From positions 1 to 64,000 of the forward strand of contig JAFQCR010000007.1 of assembly GCA_017416345.1 (NCBI GenBank): 64,000 nt of DNA, read 5' to 3'. The notes below the pieces were generated by a model. It saw only the letters and a list, made by a program, of their open reading frames with translations. It was not told the origin of the DNA and did no database searches. The translations under genes were made by a program, and so were the position numbers. This DNA comes from Clostridia bacterium. GTDB taxonomy: Bacteria; Bacillota; Clostridia; Oscillospirales; Acutalibacteraceae. The first letter of the stretch is position 1. Every line of letters begins with the position of its first letter. Of the stretch, positions 14,678 to 24,235 are shown in pieces.

Positions 14678-15976
14678 ATGAAAAAGCAAAAAGATATCGA
14701 AGTGAATTACAAAAACAAAAAGCGCTACAAAACGGCCAAGTATCCTATACGCCAGCCGTGGATAATTGCGTGGCTTATTTCAATTTTATCGTGGTTTATG
14801 CTGCTTGGCAAAAAATACAAGATCGAAAAGGTCAATATGGACGGTTTAAAGGGGCCTTATATGCTTTTGAGCAACCATATGTATTTCATTGATTTTGAGC
14901 TTACTGCTGTGGGTCTTTTCGGCAAGAGGATGAACAATGTTGTCAGCATTGACGGATACTACCGACGTCCGTGGCTGATGGAGCTTATCGGTGCCATCTG
15001 CACAAGGAAATACGTTATGGACCTGCATCTTATCAAGTCCATTAACCGCGTGCTTAAAAGAGGTAACGTGCTTTCAATGTACCCCGAGGCACGTTATTCG
15101 CCCTGCGGTATAACCTCCTATATTCCGGATTCCTTGGGTAAGCTTATCAAAATGAACAAGGTGCCGGTAGTTGCTGTGGTGCACCACGGAAACCATCTGC
15201 ATTCTCCGTTCTGGAATTTCCGCAAAAAGCGTAAGGTGCCGCTTCACACCGTTATGACGCAGATACTCACGGCCGAGGATGTCAAGAAAATGACACCCGA
15301 CGAGATAACCGCTGCCGTCAGAAAGGCTTTGGAATACGACGATTATCGTTATCAAAAGGAAAACGGCATCCTTATAACCGAGCCGTTCAGAGCCGAAGGG
15401 TTGCATAAGGTGCTTTATCAGTGTCCGAACTGCAAACAGGAACACAAAATGGCCTCAAAGGGCACCGAAATATTCTGTACCGAATGTGGCAAGCGCTGGA
15501 ATTTCAATGAGGACGGAACTCTGTCGGCGTTGGAGGGAGAGACCGAGTTTTCACACATCCCCGACTGGTTCCGCTGGGAGCGTACCGAGGTCGAAAAGCA
15601 GATCGGAAGCGGTGAGTATTCCTTCACGGATGAGGTTGAGGTATACTCGATGCCTCGTTGCTGGAAATTTGAAAAATTGGGCAAGGCAACGCTGACCCAC
15701 GATATGGAAAACGGTTTTACCTTAAAGGGTCACTATAACGGTGAGGATTATTTCATCAACCGTTCGCCCCAGCAGACCAACAGCCTGCATATTGAGTATG
15801 ATTACTGCTATCTTGAGCCGCTGGACTGTGTTGACATTTCTACCGAGAACGATTCGTTCTACTGCTATCCCAGAACACGTGAAAACGTGGTCACCAAGCT
15901 GGCATTTGCCACCGAGATACTGTACCAGCGCAGTATGAACAAGATCAAGGAGACCACCGAAAGAACTGACGCATAA
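14678..15976 (+). CDS. PlsC-type acyltransferase with C-terminal zinc ribbon
   Basis: 432 aa. Membrane-associated N-terminal segment (about 26-44), then the acyltransferase HX4D motif in SNHMYFIDF (about 66-73). The second block MYPEARYS replaces the usual (F/Y)PEGTRS, so an Ala stands at the Gly position. At 248-272 two pairs, CPNCKQEH and CTECGKRW, form a probable zinc ribbon, followed by a beta-rich domain of about 150 residues. PlsC enzymes acylate lysophosphatidic acid. The extra domains suggest a lineage-specific lipid or glycolipid acyltransferase. Confidence 0.75.
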   Translation: MKKQKDIEVNYKNKKRYKTAKYPIRQPWIIAWLISILSWFMLLGKKYKIEKVNMDGLKGPYMLLSNHMYFIDFELTAVGLFGKRMNNVVSIDGYYRRPWLMELIGAICTRKYVMDLHLIKSINRVLKRGNVLSMYPEARYSPCGITSYIPDSLGKLIKMNKVPVVAVVHHGNHLHSPFWNFRKKRKVPLHTVMTQILTAEDVKKMTPDEITAAVRKALEYDDYRYQKENGILITEPFRAEGLHKVLYQCPNCKQEHKMASKGTEIFCTECGKRWNFNEDGTLSALEGETEFSHIPDWFRWERTEVEKQIGSGEYSFTDEVEVYSMPRCWKFEKLGKATLTHDMENGFTLKGHYNGEDYFINRSPQQTNSLHIEYDYCYLEPLDCVDISTENDSFYCYPRTRENVVTKLAFATEILYQRSMNKIKETTERTDA

Positions 15977-16029
15977 ACGGCGAAATTTTGGAAATACTGT
16001 CTTTACCAAAGCGTGAAAGGATGACTTTT

Positions 16030-16464
16030 ATGGTAGAGCAGGATACCGTTAAATTATTGCGTGAGTGTGACGCAGGCGTTAATATGGGCATAAGCTCCAT
16101 TGATCAGGTGAGGGACCACGTGAAGTCCCAGCGTTTGAAAGATTATCTTGTTGAGTGCCGCCGTGAGCACGATAAGCTTAATTCCGAGGTGCAGAGCCTT
16201 TTGGAAAAATACGGTGACGACGGCAAGAGCCCTAACCCCGTAGCCCGTGGTATGTCGTGGTTCAAGACCGAAATGAAGCTTGGAATGAACGATTCCGACA
16301 GCACGGTGGCTGACCTTATGACCGACGGCTGTAATATGGGCGTGAAGTCCTTAAACCGTTATCTTAATGAGTACAAGGCGGCCGACGAGGTCTCCAAGGA
16401 CATCACCAAGCGGCTGATAAATCTTGAGGAACGCTTGGCCGTGGATATCAGAGGGTATTTGTAA
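16030..16464 (+). CDS. Ferritin-like/DUF2383-type helical protein, unknown function
   Basis: 144 aa from ATG 16030, with AAAGGA 9 nt upstream; ATG 16021 overlaps that site. All-helical, four-helix-bundle pattern with repeated phrases NMGISSIDQV and NMGVKSLNRYLNEY that mark an internal duplication of two helical hairpins. Glu and His residues in RREHDKL could bind metal as in ferritin-like proteins, but a di-iron set is not complete. Common and conserved in Clostridia; role unknown. It ends in a strong terminator. Confidence 0.65.
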   Translation: MVEQDTVKLLRECDAGVNMGISSIDQVRDHVKSQRLKDYLVECRREHDKLNSEVQSLLEKYGDDGKSPNPVARGMSWFKTEMKLGMNDSDSTVADLMTDGCNMGVKSLNRYLNEYKAADEVSKDITKRLINLEERLAVDIRGYL

Positions 16465-16467
16465 AAT

Positions 16468-16501
16468 GAAAACGGGTGAACTGTGCGTTCACCCGTTTTT
16501 G
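16468..16501 (+). terminator. Bidirectional terminator
   Basis: AAACGGGTGAAC pairs with GTTCACCCGTTT, followed by TT on the plus strand and by A/T-rich sequence on the minus strand. It separates the convergent genes ending at 16464 and 16510. Confidence 0.8.
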
Positions 16502-16509
16502 CATTATAT

Positions 16510-17430
16510 TTATTGAAATTGATTTGCCTGAACCGTTACGGAACAGGTGTGGGTAGTGCCGTCGGCGGCGGTCACCGTGCCTTCAAAAACATATACCGGT
16601 TGCACCGGGACGGCGTTATCCTCAGTCGTGTATTCCCGATTTTTCACCGAAACCGTTTCAAATTTCAGGTCGGTGTAGGAATAAAGCTCACCGACGTCTA
16701 TCAGGGCTTTGTTTTGCTTTATGCGCTCAATGGCGCTTTCGATCGGGATAAGCTTGACCTTTTTGTGTTGTGCAAATTTTTTTGCGTTATATATTACCGA
16801 AATGACCTCACCGTTGCCGTTGATGGTGACGGTGGCTCTTGAATCGCAGTATTTGTCCTCGGCCAGAAAGCTTACGCCAAGTGCCGTTACCCGATGTCCT
16901 TCGGATGCGCTCCCCAGCGCTTCGGCCTCGTTTACCGAAGCTTTGTTGCCGAATTCTTCAAGAAACAGATCGTTGTCCACCAAAAACCTTTTGGCGATTT
17001 CATAGCACTCCTTTTCGCTGAGGGCTATCTGAAATGTGGTGCCCTTGACGCCCGAATAGTAAGAAAATCGGCCGTCGGGTTCTATATAAAGGCTTTTTGT
17101 TTTGTCTTTGCCCTCGGCTTCGTACACTCTTTCGCCGTCATCGTAGGTTTTGAAATCTTCGGCATCAAAACCCAGCTTTGCGGCTATTGCATAGTCGGTC
17201 GGCACGGGGTCGAAGGACACATAATATTCCGTATCGCTTGGAAGCTGTGCTTCAAGCTCTTTTGCGTTATAGGTGAGGGTGGCGTTTTGGTCAAGCTGAC
17301 TGTCGGTGCCCTCGGGAAATTTGATCTCTTCGCCGAAGACCGCCGCCTCGTCGGACGAACAGCCGACAAAGCTGAACAGCAGCAATACCGCAATCAATAC
17401 CAAAGTCAATGATCTTTTGCTATCCTTCAT
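16510..17430 (-). CDS. Lipoprotein with YycI/PepSY-like domains
   Basis: 306 aa from ATG 17430 (AGGAGCGG upstream). Lipobox FSFVGC (Cys near residue 23) predicts a lipid-anchored surface protein. The mature part is alpha/beta with a PepSY-like pattern near the middle (SEKECYEIAKRFLVDNDLF, then RATVTINGNGEVISVIY). A C-terminal repeat of the same type follows (IPIESAIERIKQNKAL.....YVFEGTVTAADG). YycI/YycH regulators share this fold, but no two-component genes are nearby. Function is unknown. Confidence 0.7.
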   Translation of the reverse strand: MKDSKRSLTLVLIAVLLLFSFVGCSSDEAAVFGEEIKFPEGTDSQLDQNATLTYNAKELEAQLPSDTEYYVSFDPVPTDYAIAAKLGFDAEDFKTYDDGERVYEAEGKDKTKSLYIEPDGRFSYYSGVKGTTFQIALSEKECYEIAKRFLVDNDLFLEEFGNKASVNEAEALGSASEGHRVTALGVSFLAEDKYCDSRATVTINGNGEVISVIYNAKKFAQHKKVKLIPIESAIERIKQNKALIDVGELYSYTDLKFETVSVKNREYTTEDNAVPVQPVYVFEGTVTAADGTTHTCSVTVQANQFQ

Positions 17431-17536
17431 CCGAACCGCTCCTTTCTTATCCTTTAACATTTATTATGATTTAATTATAATCGGCAAAAGATATTATGTC
17501 AACTTAAGATTTTCTTAAGATACTGATTTATTGTGC

Positions 17537-17565
17537 TTGACTTTTTTTGTGCGGAGTGGTATTAT
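17537..17565 (+). promoter_or_regulatory. Promoter of T-box-trpB transcript
   Basis: TTGACT (17537-17542), 17-nt spacer, TATTAT (17560-17565). Confidence 0.65.
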
Positions 17566-17574
17566 AATCAAAAC

Positions 17575-17834
17575 AAACCGTTGAGGCGGAGATAACGGCG
17601 ATGATGCCTTTACAGAGAGCCCGCGTTGCTGTGAGTCGGGTAGGAAACAAGTCGTCAAATGGACCGCTGAGGGTGCAGTGAAATGTTTTAACAGAGTATT
17701 CTGCAACGTGAGGGCTACGTTAGTGCCAAGGGTATGAAGTACCTTAAAGTGCGTGTTTTACACGAATCAAGGTGGCACCGCGGATAATTTTTCGGTTATT
17801 CGTCCTTGGCATTTATTTGCCGAGGACTTTTTTA
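17575..17834 (+). promoter_or_regulatory. T-box leader, tryptophan-specific
   Basis: The hallmark AAGGTGGCACCGCGG lies at 17769-17783. Upstream is stem I with an AGAGAG-type turn (17613-17619). The specifier is in the context AAATGGACCGCTGAG, so codon TGG (17660-17662) selects uncharged tRNA-Trp. The terminator is GTCCTTGGCA (17802-17811) paired with TGCCGAGGAC (17818-17827), then six T. When tRNA-Trp is uncharged the antiterminator should form and trpB is transcribed. Gene content and specifier agree. Confidence 0.92.
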
Positions 17835-17918
17835 TTGCATTGGAGATGTATTTATGATAATATTATCAAAGCGATGGCGTAATAAATAAAATGCTGTTTT
17901 TGACTTGCACTTAACAAT

Positions 17919-17947
17919 CGGAACGACGTGGGCGTCGTTCCCTACAA
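17919..17947 (+). repeat. REP-like palindrome
   Basis: CGGAACGACG pairs with CGTCGTTCC, then CTACAA. It lies between the T-box terminator and trpB. Apart from the T-box, 17461-17971 holds nothing else coding. Confidence 0.65.
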
Positions 17948-17971
17948 TATACATTTTTGGAGGAAAGACAT

Positions 17972-19192
17972 ATGAAACTTAATGGCGTTGATTTTGATAC
18001 ATATTTTAACAACTATCCCGATAAGGACGGTTACTTTGGAAAGTATGGCGGTGTTTACATCGACGATAAGCTGAAGGCCGCCATGGCCGAGATCACCGAG
18101 GCTTATTTTTCGATCTGCCAGTCAAGAAAGTTTATTGCAGAGCTTCGCAGGATCAGAAAAGAGTTCCAGGGCAGACCTACTCCCGTAACCCATTTGGAAA
18201 GACTTTCCGATGCTTTGGGCGGCAAGGTTCAGCTTTACGCAAAAAGAGAGGATCTTAACCACTCGGGCGCACACAAGCTCAACCATTGTATGGGTGAGGC
18301 CTTGCTTGCCAAGTACATGGGCAAGAAGAAGGTCATTGCCGAGACGGGAGCCGGTCAGCACGGTGTTGCTTTGGCTACCGCCGCCGCTTACTTTGGTCTT
18401 GAATGTGATATTTACATGGGTTCTGTTGATATAAAGAAGCAGGCTCCCAACGTTGCACGTATGAAGATCTTGGGTGCTAACGTTGTTGAGGTCACCCACG
18501 GCCTTAAGACCCTTAAAGAGGCTGTCGATGCCGCTTTTGATGCATACAGCAAGGAGTATAAGGATTCTATCTACTGCATCGGTTCTGTTTTGGGTCCCCA
18601 TCCGTTCCCGATGATGGTGCGTGACTTCCAGAGCGTTGTCGGTATTGAAGCCCGTGAGCAGTTTATTGATATGACAGGCCATCTGCCGACCTCTATCGTT
18701 GCCTGTGTGGGCGGCGGTTCAAATGCCGCAGGTCTGTTTGCAGGCTTCCTTAATGACCCCGTTGACATTTACGGAATCGAGCCTTTGGGTCGCGGTCCCA
18801 AGCTGGGTGACCACGCCGCAAGTCTGAAATACGGTACCGAGGGTATTATGCACGGCTTCAACAGCATAATGCTTAAGGACGAAAACGGCGAGCCTGCACC
18901 GGTCTACTCGGTAGCATCGGGTCTTGACTATCCGTCCTCGGGCCCCGAGCACGCATTCCTGCAGGACATCGGCCGTGTCAAGTACGATGTTATCGACGAT
19001 GAGGAGACCATTGATGCGTTCTTCAAGCTGGCTCGTTTAGAGGGTATCATCCCTGCGATCGAATCCTCGCACGCCGTTGCATACGGTATGAAGCTTGCCA
19101 AGACCATGGATCACGGTTCGATACTTATCAACCTGTCGGGTCGTGGTGACAAGGATATGGACTATATCCTCGAAAACTACGGAATCAGATAA
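17972..19192 (+). CDS. trpB: Tryptophan synthase beta chain, no adjacent trpA
   Basis: 406 aa from ATG 17972 (GGAGG upstream). The PLP enzyme motifs are complete: [15 protein letters not shown] (Schiff-base Lys after His, about residue 91), [10 protein letters not shown] (catalytic Glu), GGGSNA phosphate cup and LSGRGDKD at the end. It condenses indole with serine to tryptophan. There is no trpA or other trp gene here, and the leader is a Trp T-box. It may act as an indole-salvage enzyme, or trpA may lie elsewhere. Length is typical for the family. Confidence 0.95.
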   Translation: MKLNGVDFDTYFNNYPDKDGYFGKYGGVYIDDKLKAAMAEITEAYFSICQSRKFIAELRRIRKEFQGRPTPVTHLERLSDALGGKVQLYAKREDLNHSGAHKLNHCMGEALLAKYMGKKKVIAETGAGQHGVALATAAAYFGLECDIYMGSVDIKKQAPNVARMKILGANVVEVTHGLKTLKEAVDAAFDAYSKEYKDSIYCIGSVLGPHPFPMMVRDFQSVVGIEAREQFIDMTGHLPTSIVACVGGGSNAAGLFAGFLNDPVDIYGIEPLGRGPKLGDHAASLKYGTEGIMHGFNSIMLKDENGEPAPVYSVASGLDYPSSGPEHAFLQDIGRVKYDVIDDEETIDAFFKLARLEGIIPAIESSHAVAYGMKLAKTMDHGSILINLSGRGDKDMDYILENYGIR

Positions 19193-19201
19193 ACAAAACG
19201 C

Positions 19202-19242
19202 ATAGTGGTTGTGCCTGAAAATCGGCACAACCACTATATTTT
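19202..19242 (+). terminator. Terminator after trpB
   Basis: ATAGTGGTTGTGCC (19202-19215) pairs perfectly with GGCACAACCACTAT (19224-19237), then ATTTTGTG. Confidence 0.8.
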
Positions 19243-19298
19243 GTGTATGTTGCACCACAGCACAACAAAATTTTGTGTTATTTTCTTCGAATTGGGTG

Positions 19299-19327
19299 TT
19301 GACAAAGTGCGACACAATGTGTATAAT
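19299..19327 (+). promoter_or_regulatory. Consensus promoter of pflBA
   Basis: TTGACA (19299-19304), exactly 17 nt, TATAAT (19322-19327): a perfect sigma-A match, fitting a highly expressed fermentation enzyme under riboswitch control. Confidence 0.88.
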
Positions 19328-19346
19328 ATGGGTACAACATTTACAT

Positions 19347-19476
19347 AACTGACGGATAAGAGCGATAACGCTCGGGGAATGTAAATGCTTAATTCAAAGC
19401 TTTATGGCTTTGCTATGCCGACCGTCTGGGCAGATCAGTTTGCATTTACAAACTGACCTGCCTTTTTGCTTTTTTC
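19347..19476 (+). promoter_or_regulatory. ZTP (pfl-motif) riboswitch with terminator
   Basis: Aptamer signature: AACTGACGG..., a hairpin with CTCGGGGAATG, and the conserved CCGACCGTCTGGGCA block at 19418-19432. The terminator left arm (19429-19442) begins inside GGGCA. It pairs with 19449-19462 over 13 of 14 positions, followed by TTTTTGCTTTTTT. Ligand-bound aptamer and terminator cannot coexist, so ZTP/ZMP should switch pfl expression on. ZTP signals low 10-formyl-tetrahydrofolate, and PFL makes formate for that pool. Confidence 0.9.
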
Positions 19477-19507
19477 AAGGCAGGTTCTTCAAAAGGAGGA
19501 ATTTTTT

Positions 19508-21739
19508 ATGGAACACAAAAATTGGAACGGATTTAACGGAGGTTCTTGGCTCAATGAGATCAACGTGCGTGATTTTATTCAGCTCAACTATGCAGAATAC
19601 AAGGGTGACGGAGCCTTTTTGTCGGGCGCTACCTATAGGACCCGTGCTATGATGAAAAAGGTTGAGGCTTTGTTCCAGCTGGAGCGCCAGTTTGGCGGCG
19701 TTTTGGACATCGACACCGCAACGGTAGCTTCTTTGACCAGCTTTTCACCCGGATACATTGATAAGGATAATGAGATAATCGTCGGAATGCAGACCAACCG
19801 ACCCTTGAAGCGCTCGGTCAACCCGTTTGGCGGAATGCGTATGGTGCGTCAGGCCTGCGAGGCTTACGGCTACAAGCTCAGCCGCAAGGTCGAGGAGGAG
19901 TTCCGCTTCAGAACCACCCATAACGACGGTGTTTTCAGAGCCTATACCGACGAAATGCGCCAGGCAAGAAAGTGCCACGTTATCACAGGTCTGCCCGATG
20001 CTTACGGCAGAGGACGTATTATCGGCGACTACCGCAGGGTCGCTCTTTACGGTGTGGACAGGCTTATTGAGGAAAAGAAGAAGGACAAGCAGCTGCTGTC
20101 CAACAAGCCCTTTAATACCGAGAATATCCGTCAGGATGAGGAGCTTTATCAGCAGATAGCTTTCCTTGGTTACCTTAAAGAAATGGCCGAGATGTACGGC
20201 TTTGACATAAGCCAGCCTGCCGAAAATGCAAGGGAGGCCATTCAGTGGACCTATTTTGCCTACCTTGGTGCCATCAAGGAGCAAAACGGTGCCGCTATGT
20301 CTCTGGGAAGGGTAAGCACCTTCTTTGATATTTACATTGAGCGTGACATTAAAAACGGCATCCTGACCGAAGCAACGGCGCAGGAGCTGATGGATGACTT
20401 TGTTATGAAGCTCCGTATTGCCCGTCATTTGAGAACGCCCGAGTATAACGAGCTGTTCGGCGGCGACCCCATGTGGATCACCGAGGCGGTCGGCGGTATG
20501 GGTGAGGACGGCAGGACTTTGGTTACCAAGTCGAGCTTCCGTATGCTCAATACACTTTACACTCTCGGTTCTTCTCCCGAACCGAATCTGACCGTTTTGT
20601 GGTCGAACGCTCTGCCCGAGGGCTTTAAGAAATTCTGTGCCAAGGTATCAAGTGATACCGATTCCATTCAGTATGAGAACGACGATGTGATGCGCCCCAT
20701 TTACGGTGACGATTACGCCATTGCCTGCTGTGTTTCGGCCATGAAGGTCGGTAAGCAGATGCAGTTCTTCGGTGCACGTTGCAACCTTGCCAAGCTGTTG
20801 CTCATCGCCATCAACGGCGGTTACGACACCACAAGCGGTATTCACATCGGACCGCAGATGCCTGTGCTGACAGGTGATAAGCTGGATTACGACACTGTTA
20901 TGGACCGTTATAACATCTATATCGAGTGGTTGTCCAAGCTGTATGTAAATACAATGAACATCATCCACTATATGCACGATAAGTATGCCTACGAGAAGAT
21001 CCAGATGGCTTTGCACGACACCGATGTTGAGCGCTTTATGGCATTCGGTATTGCAGGACTTTCGGTCGTTGCCGACTCGTTGAGTGCCATTAAGTATGCC
21101 GAGGTCAAGCCGATCTTTGATGACAACGGCTTTATCGTTGACTTTGACACGGTTGGCGATTTCCCCAAGTACGGCAACGATGACGACCGTGTTGATCTTA
21201 TCGCCAAGGAGATGACCCACAAGGTCATTACCGAGCTTCGAAAGACCCCGACCTATCGCCATGCCATCCACACGCTGTCGGTTCTGACCATTACCTCCAA
21301 CGTAATGTACGGCCGTAACACGGGCGCTACTCCCGACGGCCGAAAGGCGGCTGCTCCGTTTGCTCCGGGTGCCAACCCCATGCACAACCGTGAAGAAAAC
21401 GGCGCTCTGGCTTCTTTGAATTCGGTTGCAAAGCTCAGCTATGACGATTGCCGTGACGGTATTTCCAACACCTTCTCGATCACTCCCGAGGCCTTGGGCA
21501 AGACCGATGATGAAAGGGTGGACAACCTTGTTTCCATCCTCGACGGATATTTTGCCAAGAAGGCTCACCACATCAACGTAAACGTGTTGAACCGTGAGAC
21601 TTTGATGAAGGCTTACGAGGATCCCGAGGCTTATCCTAACCTCACCATCCGTGTATCGGGCTATGCCGTCAACTTCCACAAGCTGTCCCGTGAGCAGCAG
21701 CGTGAGGTCATCAGCCGTACCTTCCACGTGGCATTATGA
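19508..21739 (+). CDS. pflB: Formate C-acetyltransferase (pyruvate formate-lyase)
   Basis: 743 aa from ATG 19508 (AAAGGAGG upstream). It converts pyruvate and CoA to acetyl-CoA and formate by glycyl-radical chemistry. The active-site pair is in AIACCVSAM (about residues 409-410). The radical Gly is in RVSGYAV near the C-terminus (about 724), with the usual [11 protein letters not shown] segment before it. Length is typical. The stop overlaps pflA by ATGA. It is controlled by the ZTP riboswitch upstream. Confidence 0.97.
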   Translation: MEHKNWNGFNGGSWLNEINVRDFIQLNYAEYKGDGAFLSGATYRTRAMMKKVEALFQLERQFGGVLDIDTATVASLTSFSPGYIDKDNEIIVGMQTNRPLKRSVNPFGGMRMVRQACEAYGYKLSRKVEEEFRFRTTHNDGVFRAYTDEMRQARKCHVITGLPDAYGRGRIIGDYRRVALYGVDRLIEEKKKDKQLLSNKPFNTENIRQDEELYQQIAFLGYLKEMAEMYGFDISQPAENAREAIQWTYFAYLGAIKEQNGAAMSLGRVSTFFDIYIERDIKNGILTEATAQELMDDFVMKLRIARHLRTPEYNELFGGDPMWITEAVGGMGEDGRTLVTKSSFRMLNTLYTLGSSPEPNLTVLWSNALPEGFKKFCAKVSSDTDSIQYENDDVMRPIYGDDYAIACCVSAMKVGKQMQFFGARCNLAKLLLIAINGGYDTTSGIHIGPQMPVLTGDKLDYDTVMDRYNIYIEWLSKLYVNTMNIIHYMHDKYAYEKIQMALHDTDVERFMAFGIAGLSVVADSLSAIKYAEVKPIFDDNGFIVDFDTVGDFPKYGNDDDRVDLIAKEMTHKVITELRKTPTYRHAIHTLSVLTITSNVMYGRNTGATPDGRKAAAPFAPGANPMHNREENGALASLNSVAKLSYDDCRDGISNTFSITPEALGKTDDERVDNLVSILDGYFAKKAHHINVNVLNRETLMKAYEDPEAYPNLTIRVSGYAVNFHKLSREQQREVISRTFHVAL

Positions 21740-22434
21740 TAGGTAAGGTTCATTCACTTCAAAGCCTTGGTACCGTCGACGGACCGGGTGTCAGATTTGT
21801 GGTGTTTATGCAGGGCTGTCCGCTTCGTTGCGGCTGCTGCCACAACCCCGACACGTGGGATTTTTCGGGCGGTACCGAGTATACCGCTCAGGAGATAGTC
21901 CGAAAGGCGGTGCGCTTTAAGGAGTATTTCGGAGAAAAGGGCGGCGTGACCGTTTCGGGCGGAGAACCGCTTTTGCAGGCCGAATTTGTGAAGGAGCTTT
22001 TTGAGCTTTGCCGCAACGAGGGAATAAACACCTGCCTTGATACCTCGGGCTGTATGCTTGATGACGCAGTCGAGGAGCTTTTGAAGGTCACCGACCGTGT
22101 ACTGCTTGATGTAAAGTATACCGATGCCGAGGATTACCGCAGGCACGTCGGATGCGAGTTGTCTCAAGTGCTTGATTTTTTGGACTATCTTGACGGGCAG
22201 GGGATACCCACAACGCTTCGTCAGGTCATTATCCCGACCTTGAACGACAACGAGGACAACGTTCTGAAGCTAAAGGAAATTGCCGACGCACATAAATGTG
22301 TCGACGGAGTTGAGCTTTTGCCGTTCCGCAAAATTTGTCAGACCAAGTATTCGGAGATGGGGATCGAGTTTAAATTCGGCCGTTTGCCGGAGCCTGACCC
22401 CGAAAAAACGGCATTTTTACAAGAATTATTATGA
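21736..22434 (+). CDS. pflA: Pyruvate formate-lyase activating enzyme (radical SAM)
   Basis: 232 aa. The CX3CX2C iron-sulfur signature is in [15 protein letters not shown] (about residues 27-38), after the family motif [20 protein letters not shown] follows (GGE SAM-binding motif). It installs the glycyl radical on PflB using S-adenosylmethionine. Start codon overlaps the pflB stop, which ensures coupled synthesis. Confidence 0.96.
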   Translation: MIGKVHSLQSLGTVDGPGVRFVVFMQGCPLRCGCCHNPDTWDFSGGTEYTAQEIVRKAVRFKEYFGEKGGVTVSGGEPLLQAEFVKELFELCRNEGINTCLDTSGCMLDDAVEELLKVTDRVLLDVKYTDAEDYRRHVGCELSQVLDFLDYLDGQGIPTTLRQVIIPTLNDNEDNVLKLKEIADAHKCVDGVELLPFRKICQTKYSEMGIEFKFGRLPEPDPEKTAFLQELL

Positions 22435-22438
22435 TCTT

Positions 22439-22482
22439 TAACCGCTGTAATGCTCTTATGGGGCGTTACGGCGGTTATTTTG
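22439..22482 (+). terminator. Terminator of pfl operon
   Basis: ACCGCTGTAATGC is largely complementary to GCGTTACGGCGGT, followed by TATTTTGTTT. Confidence 0.7.
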
Positions 22483-22514
22483 TTTAAATATTTAACAATT
22501 TATTAAAAAAATAC

Positions 22515-22543
22515 TTGTCATTTTAGGTTGACTATGCTATAAT
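22515..22543 (+). promoter_or_regulatory. Promoter of SipW/TasA-like operon
   Basis: TTGTCA (22515-22520), 17-nt spacer, TATAAT (22538-22543). About 150 nt of leader follow to the first ATG. The leader has small hairpins (CGGAG/CTCCG at 22555, GGGGC/GCCC near 22644) but no riboswitch class I recognise. Confidence 0.7.
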
Positions 22544-22700
22544 TCATCCGTCGGAGTATCATCTCCGTGTGCCTTGTTGTACCCAAAAAGCGAAAAACGC
22601 CGTGTTACATTGCGGTTTACAAGGTGCTTGTATTGTTATTGTCGGGGCTGTTTTGCCCAACTTGAAGTTAAAAATAATTGATGACGAAAGAGGCTTATTT

Positions 22701-23498
22701 ATGAAAAAAACCTTGAACATTATCAAAACGGTCTTGGTGTGGCTGATCATAGCTATTGCTGTGTTTATGATGATATTCACCATCATCTCGGTCCGTAATT
22801 TTGACCGTAATGACCGTGATATCTTCGGCTTTAAGATGTTCATCGTACAGACCGACTCTATGAAGAAGACCCACTTTGATGCAGGCGACCTTATCTTTGT
22901 TAAGCAGGTCGACCCCACCACGCTCAAGGAGGGTGATGTCATTACATATACCTCCCTTAACGAACACAACTACGGCGAGACCGTGACCCATAGAATACGT
23001 TCAAAGACCATTGATGCCGAGGGTAACTACGGCTTTATCACCTACGGTACCACCACAGGTGTCGATGACGAAACGGTCGTAACCTTCCCGTATATTTCGG
23101 GTAAATATGTCGGCAAGATCCCCAATGCGGGTCACTTCTTTAACTTTTTGAAGACTCCGCAGGGCTACATCATCTGCATATTTGTTCCGTTTATGCTGCT
23201 CATAATCTACCAGGGCATCAACTGTATCAAGCTGTTCCGCCGCTATAAGAAGGAGCAGACCGCCGAGATCGAGGCCGAGCGTCAGAAGATCGAGGCCGAG
23301 CGTGCCGAGAGCCAGCGTGTTCTTGAGGAGCTGCAGGCCTTGAAGGCTCAGCTTGAAGCAGGCAACGCACCTGCCGCAGATAAGCCTTTGGATGAAGCAG
23401 CCGAGCCTGCCGAAGCACCTGCCGAGGCTCCTGCTCAAGAGACTCCTGCCGCAACTGAGACCGCTTCTGAGGACAACTCAAACGGCACCGCAGAATAA
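22701..23498 (+). CDS. SipW-type signal peptidase I with long C-terminal tail
   Basis: 265 aa from ATG 22701. Membrane segment (7-30), then the S26B peptidase core: VQTDSMKKTHFDAGDLIFVK (catalytic Ser), a second block ending VTHRI with His in place of the bacterial Lys, and GKIPNAG near the end. The Ser-His type is the SipW/ER class that processes TasA/CalY proteins. A second membrane segment (155-175) leads to a cytoplasmic helix of EAERQK repeats and an Ala/Glu/Pro-rich tail. First gene of an eight-gene operon. Confidence 0.85.
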   Translation: MKKTLNIIKTVLVWLIIAIAVFMMIFTIISVRNFDRNDRDIFGFKMFIVQTDSMKKTHFDAGDLIFVKQVDPTTLKEGDVITYTSLNEHNYGETVTHRIRSKTIDAEGNYGFITYGTTTGVDDETVVTFPYISGKYVGKIPNAGHFFNFLKTPQGYIICIFVPFMLLIIYQGINCIKLFRRYKKEQTAEIEAERQKIEAERAESQRVLEELQALKAQLEAGNAPAADKPLDEAAEPAEAPAEAPAQETPAATETASEDNSNGTAE

Positions 23499-23545
23499 CA
23501 AGACCCCATCGCACACCCCTATTTTTCTTATAAGAGGTAAGATAG

Positions 23546-24223
23546 ATGTCTAAAAGTATCACCAGGATATGGAGCATTGTATCGACCGTTCTGGTCGTTA
23601 TCGTGGTCGTTTTTGCGCTGTTCCTTATGGGCTCACGTATAATCGGCTTCCGTGTTTTCAACGTTATTTCGGGCAGTATGGAGCCGGAGTACAGCGTTGG
23701 AGACCTCATCTATGTCAAAGAGGTCGATGTTACCGAGATCAAGGTCAAGGATCCCATCACCTTTGTGATGAATGAAAATCTCGTGGTTGCGACCCACCGT
23801 GTTGAGCGCATCGAGGAAAAGGAAGGCGAGCTGTACTTCTATACCAAGGGTGATGCCAACAAGGATCCCGACCAGTCGCCCGTGCATTACAAAAATGTTA
23901 TAGGCGTTCCCGTGTTTGCCATACCGTATCTGGGATATGTTTCCGATTATATTCAGAATCCTCCCGGAATGTATGTTGCTATAGCGCTTGGCGTTCTGCT
24001 GATAATACTTGTGTTCCTGCCCGATTTTATGGGCAAGAAGAAAAAGGAGCCCGAGGCCGAGGCTGCACCGTTGGTCGAAGCACCCGCGGCAGCACCTGCC
24101 GAAACACCTGCGGCACCCGTTGAGGCTGCAGAGCCCACCGTGCCCGAGGAGCCCAAGGCATCCATAGTGATAACCGATCAAAACGCATCCGAAAACGGTG
24201 CTGATGATAACACTAATGCATAA
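23546..24223 (+). CDS. Second SipW-type signal peptidase I
   Basis: 225 aa. Same architecture as its neighbour: N-terminal membrane segment, VISGSMEPEYSVGDLIYVK (catalytic Ser in SGSM), VATHRVERI (catalytic His), YTKGDANKDPD (the Asp-bearing block), a second membrane segment, and an Ala/Pro/Glu-rich tail. The SGSMEP box is closer to the canonical SipW consensus than the TDSMKK of the first. Two distinct peptidases in one operon suggest different clients or a hetero-complex. Confidence 0.88.
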   Translation: MSKSITRIWSIVSTVLVVIVVVFALFLMGSRIIGFRVFNVISGSMEPEYSVGDLIYVKEVDVTEIKVKDPITFVMNENLVVATHRVERIEEKEGELYFYTKGDANKDPDQSPVHYKNVIGVPVFAIPYLGYVSDYIQNPPGMYVAIALGVLLIILVFLPDFMGKKKKEPEAEAAPLVEAPAAAPAETPAAPVEAAEPTVPEEPKASIVITDQNASENGADDNTNA

Positions 24224-24235
24224 GGAGTAAGGATA

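Noticed and set aside
17537..17568. Alternative -10 TATAAT (17563-17568) for trpB
   Set aside because: It gives a 20-nt spacer from TTGACT; the overlapping TATTAT gives 17.
20648..21727. 359-aa open frame antisense to pflB
   Set aside because: It lacks a ribosome site and family motifs and mirrors a strongly biased coding strand; pflB on the other strand has every catalytic motif.
22550..22700. c-di-GMP riboswitch in the leader of the surface-protein operon
   Set aside because: A 150-nt leader before biofilm-type genes made this attractive, but none of the conserved GEMM motifs was found.
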